DNA from: Apostichopus japonicus
Taxonomy: Eukaryota; Echinodermata; Holothuroidea; Aspidochirotida; Stichopodidae
Direction of reading: 5' to 3'
DNA: 64,000 nt
Assembly: GCF_037975245.1 (NCBI RefSeq)
Contig: NC_092580.1
Location: 7,664,501-7,728,500 of the forward strand
The notes beneath the pieces were generated by a model that was not told the DNA's origin, searched no databases, and worked only from the letters and a program-made list of their open reading frames with translations. Positions 37,495 to 58,700 of the stretch are shown here, one piece after another (within the stretch, counting starts at the first letter, position 1; each line of letters starts with the position of its first letter). The translations under genes and the position numbers were made by a program.

Positions 37495-37872
37495 CATAGG
37501 CATAGGAGTCGGGGGGCGGGTGCAGCCCCCAACCATTTTTTGGGGTGAAAATTTGGGCAATATGCTGAGAATATTTCGGGCACCTACTGAAAGAAAAATA
37601 ATTTGCAATGTGTTTTTCAATGGTAAAACTGATATCATTATCATAATTATTATTGTAACGACTTCCCCAATAATTATAACCAATAAGGAAGGGTAATAAC
37701 ACGGCAAATTATCGTATGTTATTGGCATGCGATGTAACAAACGATGCATGCCTATATGATATGTGCATTAAAATTTTGAACGCGTGTTGAAAAATTTTAG
37801 TTATATTTTTCGGGCAAGTCGTTACAGCCCCCCCCCCCCTTCCCCAAATCAAATTGGGCTTCTATGCCTATG
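37495..37872. mobile_element. hAT-type MITE, second copy of the GGCGTAG/GGCATAG family
   Basis: A 378-bp element with termini CATAGGCATAGG and its inverse. Flanks GTCGTGAC and GACGTGAC match at 7 of 8 bases. It shares the GCCCAAT...GGGG...TGTAACGACTTGCCCGAAAAA block with the 34617 element in opposite orientation. Confidence 0.7.
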
Positions 37873-38353
37873 GACGTGACCACACCAATGCAGTGCAGCA
37901 CTAGTAGATAAGGAATGAGCCTGAGGGCATTAGAATATATACTGAAGAATATGAATGACATGGAATCATAAACAAACAATGCCTCACAAAGCCATCGTAA
38001 AAATCGCCTTTCCCTAAAAATTGTAAGATTATAAATGTCGTTGAAAATTAACGGTCCAAAATGGAATATACACCCCCTCTCAAAAAAGAATGTAACCCCC
38101 CCCCCATGTAATGTTTAAAACAGTCAGCATATTTTCTTTAACGTATGATAAAGTGCCCTACAAGTTATACGAAAGCTTCAAAGATGAGAGCTATCGCATT
38201 ATAAAACATGGCATTTAGTATCGATAGCATATATGCATTATGTATACCGCTTACAAGTCTAGTACCATGTACACATAGAAGACTGTTCATATAGAGGTCT
38301 TCGAGGTAGCATTCTCATGATTCTGGAAAACTAGTCTTCATGTTTCGATTCAT

Positions 38354-47693
<9,340 letters not shown>

Positions 47694-47847
47694 ATTGTCA
47701 GCGGTAGACAAATTCACGTCTTCGTCGAAATTCTCGTATTCTACTTTTTTTTCTCCGTTTGTTTAGGTTTTTATTTTTTAGAGATCCTTCCTTCCTCTAC
47801 ACAACTCAAACTTTGTCTTGGGTATGGTATAACTTTGTCAAATTTTT

Positions 47848-47893
<46 letters not shown>

Positions 47894-48984
47894 TATAAAC
47901 GCGGAGTTTTATGGTACCTTGTAAAGTCAACGCCAAATGGATTAAAGATGTATGGAATTACTTGTTATTTGACTTTCAATTGACCAAAATTCACATTAAA
48001 CTAGAAGGAAATGAGGAAATATCCTTCCTGTAATCTAATCGTGGAAAGGGATAAGAAAAACCAGGTATAACATTTAAAGTACAACATATTGGAAGGGTAA
48101 ATTTCAAGTTTCATATTTCAAAGAGAAAGGTAATTTTATCCGTCCCAAACCAATGCAGGAAGGACAAACGGCAGGACAAGGGAGATTGAATATATGGTCA
48201 ACTTAAGTTTACACAACGTTATGATTTCTGACAACTTTATTCCTTAGTTTTCTTTCTATTACTACAATAGTTTTAAAGGGATTTGCAAGCGATAAGAGAA
48301 AGGTATCTCACTATGTTGGTCAAGCACACATGGACTTTTAATATTGTTTTTAATTGTCCAAATCCCTTGTTAGTTAAAATGCCTGCGATCTTTTATATCT
48401 CTCTATTATCTTCCAGTTATAGGTTTCCTTTGTTGATTTATAATATATTAATAAATATATTTCACCTTAGTTTACAGGTATATGTATATCTATATTAGTT
48501 TTTATTCAGAGTTAAGAACTTCGCAAAACCATAAGCAATAATGCTTGTGCATGTCGAACAAGACCATACCATATATATTGGAAAGATATACAAACATTTA
48601 AAAGATAGCTGGACATTTCGATTTAAGTTAAATTACAACTTTAGCGAGCAGGACAGTATGTTAGAATATTGCTAATTTTGAAGGGCGTTGCAAATACGAC
48701 ATCATGAATTTATGCCCTTGTTCTGCCTACCAAGATGTCTTTGAAACAAACCGAGAAATGGCATGGTTGCAGTTTAAATTAGAGCTTACCATTTCTGCAA
48801 AAGAGGAGTTTTTTTCTTTTCTTCTGATTTCGAGCAAACTAATTTGTTTTGACACCATAGGAGGTATACTTAGAAGTAGAGGGCGGTAGATCGGTTCCGT
48901 TCTAGAGATGATAGATCTAGAGTGCAGTAGGTGGGAAGAGACAGGGAAGTAAATTTAGTTTTAAAACATTGCATCATGCTATAC

Positions 48985-49133
48985 AGAACAAAACTGTACA
49001 GAACATTGCATACAGAACTATACAGAACATTGCATACAGAACTATACAGAACATTGCATACAGAACTATACAGAACATTGCATATAGAACTATACAGAAC
49101 ATTGCATACAGAACTATACAGAACATTGCTTCA
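48985..49133. repeat. 24-bp tandem repeat
   Basis: About six near-identical copies of ATTGCATACAGAACTATACA + GAAC. The resulting Leu-Tyr-Arg-Thr open frame is a repeat product. Confidence 0.93.
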
Positions 49134-50580
49134 TGCTTTAAATAGGCATATTGTGTCCATCGCTTAATATGGGGAGGGGGGGGGGGGGGTATACAGAACT
49201 ATTATAGCCTTTTCCACTAGGATCACGCACTTTTAATGTATTTGTGTGGTGGGGGTTGGTGATATGGTGGGGATCAGGCGGAGGTGAGGGCGGGCTTCAT
49301 TCCCACTTCCTCGTTGAATTAAAAAATATGCATGTTTCAGTATTCTATGCCTAGTTTTATAGCAGTCAAGTTGGACCGAACAGTGGTCACTGTTGGCAAA
49401 TTATTATACCCATTATCTTAAATTGATAAGCCTGGGCTGTTTCAAGGGTTATTTCTGAAATACATGAAAATAGAATATAAGTAACAACCTGGATTTATAT
49501 CTTAGCAGTCTATAAACTATCAAAATAAACCTTGTACCAGACTTCATGGAGACTCTTAATTAGGTCATCGGTATTCGCCCCATATTTTAGCACGATCAAA
49601 GTTGCTAGAGGTTTTCAAGTGTACTTTCTCTTTCCATGGGGTTATTTCTTACAGGCTTTCAGAAGTGTTTAATGAGACAGCTAACTGTTACAGTGTGGCT
49701 ACTACATCAAGTATGAAGGCAAGAAAGTACTGGTCGAAATTATATGGATTTCTAGCACATTTGGGCACAGTACTGGTGAACTTTATAGTCAGTATCCGAA
49801 AGCGAAGGTTGAAGAAAGTACTAATAGGGTGCGTTACATGTGACTTACTTATCCTATTACAGTGCGGATGTGTCTGAACATGCAGCGTGACAATACATCC
49901 GGAGGTCAAAGGGCAGGCGGGGGCGGGTGGGGGGGGGGGGTTGGCATTAAATTGGTTCACTTCCTCCCATAATCAAAGTGGTTTTCAATGTGATCGTGGA
50001 ATTTCTCAATGAAGGTACTCATGTGTCCAATACTGCGTATACAGTTATGTTTGAATTGAGAACGATAGATTGCCGGTATAAACTCATCGAATTTTCGCAC
50101 AGATATTGTATTTTAGTTTGGTGTTTGGACAAGGACATGAATATGCAGTGTTTAACATTTCCATATACGGGAATGAGTATAACCTAAGGTAGAACTGACT
50201 TAAAGCTGCCACAATTATCACATATTGTATTTGACACATTTATCAATTACCGTTCGCTAGAAATAAGGCAGTAATATTATTCTAATTGATATACACAAAT
50301 GGCACTTAAAATTAACATTCTTGTCCATATCAAATACGCACTGGCTTCAGCTGATTTACACTGTTTCATTCAAACATATACTATACGTATACACATTATA
50401 GTGTACAGTACTGTGATACACAAAATAAATGTTGTATTGCATATCCATTGCTCGCTGTTTGCAGTTCACTGCAATTTCGGCCTGACATATAAAATGTAAG
50501 ATGAACTAAATAACACAGGAATAAACATGATAGTCATGTTTTCGCGCGCATCGACAGAAATTGTCAACTGTATACACCTG

Positions 50581-50639
50581 GGCCTGTTTCACAAAACTCG
50601 ACTTACACACACAGGACTTCGTGCTTTGTGAAACAGGCC
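50581..50639. mobile_element. Short perfect hairpin, probable MITE remnant
   Basis: GGCCTGTTTCACAAA (50581-50595) and its exact reverse complement (50625-50639) enclose a 29-bp loop. This looks like a miniature inverted-repeat element reduced to its ends. No target duplication was confirmed. Confidence 0.6.
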
Positions 50640-50904
50640 ACTGTATGGATAATGCGCTACACTGAATTTTTTTAAGATGCCGTCAACATTTATTTGGTTC
50701 ATGACATGAATTGTATAGACGCATTGAAATATTAATTCTTTAAAGATAAAAGAAAGTAATATACTATGCACTCATACTACGACAAGACCGAGAAGTTTAG
50801 CACATAAAAATGAATTCAATGGACCGCTTTTTGTGCGAGGTTATAGTTTCATCAAAATGATGAAGGTGAAAAAATAAACTTCAGTGCGTTTTGTATTACT
50901 ATAG

Positions 50905-51124
50905 GATACCGTCGTGTGGAAACACGTATGTCACCATCTGTAACGCTAAACGGTTTAGCCACACGAATGGTTTTGAGCCATTTCGCCTTCGAGTCGATAA
51001 CGTTAAACTACGAGCGTCCCATCGTTAACGGGGCTGATGAAGTCGAGTTCGCCATGGCTTCCGACATATGTAACACACAATTTGGACTGGAGGATGCTTT
51101 AATCCATCTGCTTCTTCACGGACG
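50905..51124 (+). CDS. Orphan exon candidate, unknown product
   Basis: An open stretch between TTACTATAG and GTTAGT, entering with 2 nt and leaving with 2 nt of a split codon. It gives about 73 residues of balanced composition, starting near YRRVETRMSPSVTLNGLATR and ending with ALIHLLLHGR. Its codon content looks more gene-like than the surrounding AT-rich sequence. I do not recognise the family and found no partner exons. It could be a pseudogene fragment, an exon of a gene extending elsewhere, or chance. Confidence 0.3.
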
Positions 51125-51696
51125 GTTAGTATATTAGTGATTACTAACTTCAAGTCAAATTTAATTCTCGAAATAAATCTCACGTTTAGACAGTGATTCG
51201 AGTGCTGACGAGACTGTTGCAGTAACTTTGTTTATTATCATGAATTTATGTCACATAATATTTATTAAACAGACATAAAAAAATAGGAAGGATTCTCTCC
51301 CCGGCTGACATAATGAATAATTCATTTCCATTTATTTTAATATACACTATTAATAAGTTGTTTACTTTCCTCTACGGTTTCCCCTTAATTTATGTTTTGA
51401 AAAGAAAGGCATCTAAGAATGAGGCGTGCTATGCGGACAGAAATTCATCAGTAAATCAGTTTCTTTTTCTTAGTTACTTACTGCACCCGATGACACAAAG
51501 TAGGCTAAATTGATCGAAAATAAATTGTTGCCAACAATCTTATTCATATTTATAATTAGGCATTCTTGGCGTCAGAGGTAGGAATATATCAACTTAATGT
51601 GCTGTTATAGTTAAATGATATTGATCGTATACTGATGTGACACGGAAGGGGATGAGAGGGGGGGTGGAAGCGAGGTGGGAGGGTGATGGAAGAAGA

Positions 51697-52057
51697 CAAG
51701 GGCGTAGGAACCGGGGGGCTGGGGGGCGCCAGCCCCCAGTGAAAAATGTGGAGGGGCGGAAGTATCATTCCGCCCCCCCCCCCCGCTTCGCAAGTCAGAA
51801 AACCCCTTTTTCATTTCCAAATGAGAAAAAAATGTCATTTGGAGCACCAAATTGCATCTAAGGCCAGGTGAAAATACAAAATTAAGTTTACAAAATGGAG
51901 TGGGTGTTGAAGTGTGCTATATTGCACCAAATTGCATCTGAGGCCATCTGGAAATGCAAAAAATTCCAAAGGGGGACACCCCCTCCCCTTAGACCCCTTC
52001 CCCAGGCCGGCCATCAGTCATCAGCCCCCCACTCAAAAGTACCTTCCTACGCCACTG
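51697..52057. mobile_element. hAT-type MITE, third copy of the GGCGTAGG family
   Basis: The termini CAAGGGCGTAGGAA and, inverted, CAGTGGCGTAGGAA match at nearly every base. The 8-bp GAAGAAGA flanks both sides (51689-51696 and 52058-52065). It holds a run of C residues and no transposase. Confidence 0.8.
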
Positions 52058-52493
52058 GAAGAAGATTAAGTGGAAAACAATTGCGGCATAAAAACACGGC
52101 TACTGGTTGATACTTTTTATAGTTGTTAACCCTCTCCCTTTACTACGAATTCATAGAGGTAAGGCCTGTGGATCTGTTAATAAATACAGCTGTTACTAAG
52201 TTGTAATATTTTTTTGATCCATCAAAATAAACTGAAAGGCAGCTTAAAAGAAAAGAACATGAAACTATATCAACAAAAGTTACGACAAATCATTTTTCAT
52301 ATTTTTCGGTTCCATTCAAAAATCGTTTACAACTCGATGGTGAATATATTATGTAAACAGCTGAATTTGATAACCACGAACACTGGAACAGATATCATTG
52401 AAAAACTCCCGTCTGAAACTGATTAAAAAACATATAAATTATAAAACTGCTATATCGTAAAGCGATTTGCCAAGCCAATTTCAAGTTTGAAAT

Positions 52494-52729
52494 TTAGCTA
52501 AAGTTTGGTTTTGAGTAGAGGTTAGGTAGGATGTATTGTTCGTAGCTCATCTCCAGCATTTGTAGACCCTGTCTTACATAGTTAGCCCAGCATGTACCAG
52601 TTCTGCGACGAGATACTTTAGACACAGTGATTTCCTCACCGTCTAACAAGAGGAGCGCTTTCTCCCTACCGTGTTTGGTAACTCGGATGGAAGACGTGTC
52701 AAGGGTTATCTGTCTACGTTGGAACTGGC
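52494..52729 (-). CDS. ITI heavy-chain C-terminus and stop, exon J
   Basis: Begins QFQRRQITLDTSSIRVTKHG and closes with CWANYVRQ and YEQYILPNLY. This is the family ending (C-W-F-V ... G-L-I-x-G-x-x-x-D-Y-I-V-P-N-L-F). A 9-residue extension and TAA (52494-52496) follow. Confidence 0.88.
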
Positions 52730-55700
52730 CTAGTAAAAATGATAAGGATAAAAGACAAAAGAAATAAAAAAGTAAAAGAAAGAAATATGCATACAAAATA
52801 ATGATTTGCTACAAGTCAGAAAGGTTTTGTAAGATATCATATTCAATTTTGTACGAACAACAAATGAAATTAATTTAATGATGATGATGAGAGACCATCA
52901 TTTAATTTTTCCACATATTTTGGGGTCAGCATAACCATTCAGACAGCAGTATTTTTATCTTACCAGATTGACTGTAAACTTAAAGGATGGTTCAGGTGTC
53001 TGACATGTCTATCTTGTATGAAAGAGCTTAAAAAGACAAACAGAATAGTCCAGAAACTACCATGATAGCATTCTCTGGTAAGGAGATATCACACATTGAA
53101 GATTTCAAAATTTCTTTGCAAATGACTGGTGTAGAAAGACTAACTGTGAGGGTGTGATGTCACGTCCTCACTTCCTTAACATATGTCAATATATTTCTAT
53201 ATCTAAAAAAATATAATCAAACATTCTTCAGATGTTAAATCTCAAATACTTCTCTTGACACATATGAGATCTCCTGACGTATCTTTTGGTTGTAAGTCAT
53301 AAAATCTTACAAAATATTTTTATCAAATAACAAAGACTTTTCAGGAATGTGAGGATATGACGTCACAGCTAGTCTGATTACAGCAGTTTCTACACAATCA
53401 GATAGAACTTTAAACTTGAATATCTCCTAAACGGAAAAAGATATTTGAATAATTTCTTCACTATTGGGTTTCTTTTATTGTCCTCTTTCATATAAGATCA
53501 ACATTTGTGACACCTGAACTAATCCTTTAAGTAGGAATAATATGTTGAGTAATAAGTAAAACAATGGCAAGTTTGGAAATGAATTTTGGTTTTCTGTTCT
53601 CTAATGTCGAAGTTCGTTTATAATTGACTGATATGTTCTTCCATAATTATTAATGTTTTCTTACCTATAATTCCATTCACGCTTGTTGAAAACATGCCAC
53701 CTTTCCCAAGGTAGAAGTCAAAATGATCGCTGAAGCCATTGTGTATTGGATGGCGATATACCTTCATCTCCACACCATCAGGACAAGAGACTTTTACGAC
53801 TTTTCTGTTATTAACCATCACTTTACAGGTGCCAACTTGAACGGCAGGGTTGCGGTACCATTTAAGTGGTAGCTCTTCGTTGATAACGATGCTATCACGT
53901 GATACCGTTATCGAATCATCGCCCAGTCTGATGAAAATCCTACCGAAGAAGCTAGGGGTCTGCTTCTTTATCCCGACAGAGGTGTAGTTAAACTTTTCTA
54001 CCATTTCACCATTTACTGTGATACCTAAAGAGAAAGATGACAGTCATATTCAAGGACTTAAAAATTATGCATTATACTTCCTTAATTGACCTCAAGATTG
54101 GTCATTTGTGGTTTCAATTTGGTTGCATGAGGGGGTAATATATTCATGATGTGATTCAATTTTCTGATAGCGATAACATACTTCGATCTTAAGAGTGTGA
54201 AAACACTGCAAGTTTGAGTTATGTATAGTAGACCACGACAAGCTACATGTTTAAACTATGCATGAAGTCTTGACTACCGTTACCATGGAAAGGGAAGAAA
54301 TAGAAAACGAAAATGATAAAGGAAATGAAGAGGGCAGAGGTTAAACTATGTTTAATGCACTGGTTGCCTAATATTTCCATACTATAATTGCCCTTACTTC
54401 CAACAAAGACACACTGTACGTGCTATTGAATTCTGTCACCAGGCTAGTTTCTTACATGCGGTGGCGCTACCTCGAAAACTACTGTGCAAGCTCACCTCAT
54501 TCAGAACACAGATATCGAAGGTAGAGTCCAATTACTTAAAAACCACAAAGGATGCTACTGTTTTGCTTGTTCATAACTCGTAACTTTTCATAGCTTGTTA
54601 CTGTTAATAACTTGTTACTGTTAATAACTTGTAACTGTTCATAGCTTGTTACTGTTCATAGCTTGTTACTGTTCATAGTTGTTACTGTTCATAGCTTGTT
54701 ACTGTTCATAGCTTGTTACTGTTAATATCTTGTTATTGTTCATATCTTGTTACTGTTCATAGCTTGATACTGTTCATAGCTTGTTACTGTTAATAACTTG
54801 TTACTGTTAATAACTTGTTACTGTTCATAGTTGTTACTGTTCATAGATTGTTACTGTTCATTGCTTGTTACTGTTAATATCTTGTTACTGTTCATATCTT
54901 GTTACTGTTCATAGCTTGTTACTGTTCATAGTTGTTATTGTTCATAACGTGTTACTGTTCATAGTTGTTGCCGTTAATATCTTGTTACTGTTCATATCTT
55001 GTTACTGTTCATAGTTGTTACTGTTCATAGCTTGTTATTGTTCATAACTTGTTACTGTTCATAGTTGTTACTGTTCATAGCTTGTTACTGTTCATAACTT
55101 GTTACTGTTCACAGCTTGTTACTGTTCATAGCTTGTTACTGTATAGCTTGTTACTGTTCATAGCTTGTTATTGTTCATAACTTGTTAATGTTCATAGTTG
55201 GTACTGTTACTAGCTTGTTACTGTTCATAACTTGTTACTGTTCATATCTTGTTACTGTTCGTAGCCTGTTACTGTTCATAGCTTGTTACTGTTCATAGCT
55301 TGTTACTGTTCATAGCTTGTTACTGTTAATATCTTGTTACTGTTCATATCTCGTTTTGGTTCATAGCTTGTTACTATCTCGCAGTGACTTAAACAGTGCC
55401 TGGATATCTACTGTATAAGAAAACTGATAACGCGGGGACTCTCAGACCGGAAGTGACGACAATAAACTTCTGATTATTGCGCAATTCTGTCAGAATTTTA
55501 CAGCTCTGAGGAAGACCCTGTTGGAATCGTGACGCTAGGCCCGCTAAAGTTACATACCTTTACCTTAATTTCCTCTGTGTAGTAGGTAAGCAAGTTGGGA
55601 ACAGTGTTTTATTAGAATTTGACAGAAATACATTTAGCGTCGAGTTTTGTTTTGTATTTTCGCATGGACTGGAGCTTACCAAGTACAGGATCCTCAACAA

Positions 55701-58700
55701 GGTTGACCACCAAACCTTCAGGCCCGTGAATATCGAAGCAAATCTTCATATCAGAGTTGGGATCACGGATCACAATATGTGGATCACCAGCGGCTAGTGG
55801 AACAAAAGAATAAGTTTAAAGGTGACAGTTGTGTCGATCCCAACGTATAGGAATATATCCATCAACAATACTGAGCAATATAGTCTTCTATCACAATGAT
55901 GTTATTCTCCACAACAATAACTATGCATTTACCAATTTTCCACGTGCAGTGGTCTACTGGTATAGGAAATCTTAGTGTGGCGTCTCTTTGTACACACGCC
56001 ATATAGTTAATTTGAAAACTTTAAGTTATCATTTTCATTTCCATTTTGCCATTGGCTTTAATATAATATAATATATAATACAATATAATAATAACGAAAA
56101 ATAATAAAGAACAACATGGCTGTGAATTTTTCACGTGCGATATTTAAGAGCTAAATGTCTCCGGCGAATGAATACCATACATTTAGGAGGGGATCTGGTC
56201 ACCAAGTTCGGATAAGGCTCCTCTTTTTGTACCTTTAACATCTTAATTCTCTGCCTAAGTTATTGAGCTGTTCTGAAGTATTTATTTACCTGTGTCTCCT
56301 CGACCTCCAATTGCCTGAGGAGGCAAAGCTTTTTGATCTAAGACAAACTTGAACGTCTCTGCCATTTCGACTACTTCATTTAATCCTTGGTTACGTTCGT
56401 CTGTTGTCTGAAGGTTCGTTAGCTCCATTTTGTCGCTAAGAGTTAAGAACTTGTATGCTCGCTCTGCAAAGTCGGTTACTGCCCTCTCTACGCGCTGTGG
56501 AAATAAACAAAGTCCATGTTACAATAGTGTGTACGAGACTTAATAGAACCCGTAATCCAAGAAATATAGAAGATATCCCGTTTTCTGTGAGTGTTACGTA
56601 AGCTTCAAAAACTTTTTTTTTTTGGGGGGGGGGGAACGTTTCGTGGTTTAAACATAAGGGATCCCATCACCAAGGAAACATTTTACCGGAAAGACAGGAG
56701 CAATAGCAGAGGTCTAAAAGAGGAATTTTGGTCAAAATGGAGGGTTCTTAGAATAAAAAATATGCTATATTAGGCTAATTTTGAAACAATGCTGAATAAT
56801 TTCGGCTTTTTAGGTTGTCTGTTAGGGATGGGGATGATTCTCCTGATGTTATTCTAAGGAGGGGTGAGGGCGGTTAAACGCCAAAGAAGTTTTATACGTG
56901 GTTGCGTGGTTGCGCCAGTTCAAACAACCAATAATTCAATTTGCAGAACTTATGAATGAAACTGGCTAGCAAACTCTTCTTCAGTGAATGGTCACGGTAT
57001 ATTGACAAGGACTTGGAAAATGTGCCCCTTTTTAAAAAAATTCCAAATCTTAGTTCACGGCCATTCAGCATCCAGTGCCAACAAGTATATTAATTGCACA
57101 TATATAATCGTATAAACATTGCATTGAAGGAGCGCAGCTCCGATGACAATGTTACAGAAAGCCATGGTACTTTTATATGTCACCGGTAAAAAGCATGTGT
57201 CAGTCTGTTAACTATTTCATATTGCTACTCTAATCGCAGAACGTATTCACCAATTTTCTACTTTTTGAAAAATCCGTTTCATCAAATTCCCAGCCCATAG
57301 GTAGTGGACGTCCAGACTTCCTGGTACTCGAGAGGTACTTGGAAAGAAAACACCAATGACGCATGACGCAATACGTCAGGTTTAACCAGGAATCAACTCA
57401 CCCTTATTGGAGTGCTTAATTCTAGTTCAAAAGGTCCTCCCTGAATATCTCCTGAGACAACAGAGGTGATGGTATCTCCCGTAAAGTCATCATTTAGTCT
57501 CCCGGCGATGACAATGTCCTGGCCGTCGTAGTAACTCAAGTAGAAGTGTTTGGTCAAGGACTCCATATCTACTATTGAAGATGGGTATGACGCCCCCACA
57601 TTCCACATCAGTGTTGTTGAATACGTCCGCAGAAAACTAACGATGTCCTGATAAGATTGGGAATTAGGTACGATTAACCGGTATTCACCGTTATTATTTC
57701 CAGCCAGTTTTCGGTAATGGTAATCGTTGTCCACAAGTTCGGCACCGATACCGATAACATGAAGGACATACCGGTTATCGATGGTCTTGGTGATCACGTC
57801 AACTACATCACTGATGCCATCCGAAGATGGACCGTTGGTGAATAACACGATTGTTGGAATGCTGCCGTCGGTTGTTTCCAGCATGGGAAGGATCAACTTG
57901 ATCGCTTCAAGCAGATCATTTTCTAAGAAAGAAAAACAAACCAATATCATCATAAAACTGTCAAACTAATATATGTTTATAAAAAACATTGATTTATAGA
58001 ACAGTTTTGTGGCTAAAAGTAGTCATAAAATTTATGACGTGTATTATTTACATCATAAATAATTATTATTGCACACAAAGCTCTAAGGAAAAAGGTCTTA
58101 TATTGTTCACTCATGGTGAAAGGTAAAATAGTATTTTACAGACATCCTCAAAATGTACTTTGTAACTTGCGCAACTGAAACTCTTAAAATTGGTTAGCTT
58201 TATACTCAGCTGCCGAAGATCAAAGCATAATCTTTTCCACACAGAGAGATTTAATATCTCTTTGAACACCCCCTCAACATCTGTTACAATTTCGAGGTTT
58301 AGTCTTTACCAGGAAGGGATCTTTGAAACCAAAACAAAATGGTCGCATTACTTGGGAACCAACTTTTGAGGCCAATTACATATGACATTTGGTAATGCGT
58401 GTCTAGAGGTAACTTAACCATGACCTATACACGATTATTTACATCTTCTTAAATACTGAGTCGGATGAAAGGTAATGAGAAGGTTACCTCCACTTGTTGT
58501 TATTCCCTTTACATAGTCAATGGCTGACTCTTTGTTCTTCTGTGTGGCTTTAGTGGGTGTATCCTTCCATGCGGTGACAATGTCGGAAAATGTTACAATA
58601 TTAAAGCTTTCTCCTCTCTGGTGTAAGTTGATTGTTTCTTCGAGGGCAAGTTTCAGCTGATCAAGTTTAATTCCTTCCATAGATGTTGAGCTGTCGACCA

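Larger units (their letters stand above)
30832..38353. other. Intergenic region between two convergent genes
   Basis: No exon chain or recognisable domain was found on either strand. The content is AT-rich sequence, a TTAA-flanked element at 32.7 kb, a nested pair of hAT-like elements at 33.8-35.7 kb, a third hAT-like copy at 37.5 kb and several G/C runs. The short open frame at 33.64-33.84 kb runs into a transposon end. Confidence 0.6.
47694..52493. other. Region between the two ITIH-family genes
   Basis: Contains the presumed promoter of the VIT-only gene, with a (TA)n tract at 47851-47887 about 160 bp before the ATG, plus a 24-bp tandem repeat, a perfect hairpin, an orphan exon candidate and a hAT element. 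No TATA box can be separated from the TA background. Confidence 0.55.

Noticed and set aside
37349-37749. Minus-strand frames of 96-117 codons
   Set aside because: They cross a hAT-type MITE and lack any domain.
54565-55376. Possible CRISPR-like or regular array
   Set aside because: Units are directly adjacent with no unique spacers, in an animal intron; it is a minisatellite.
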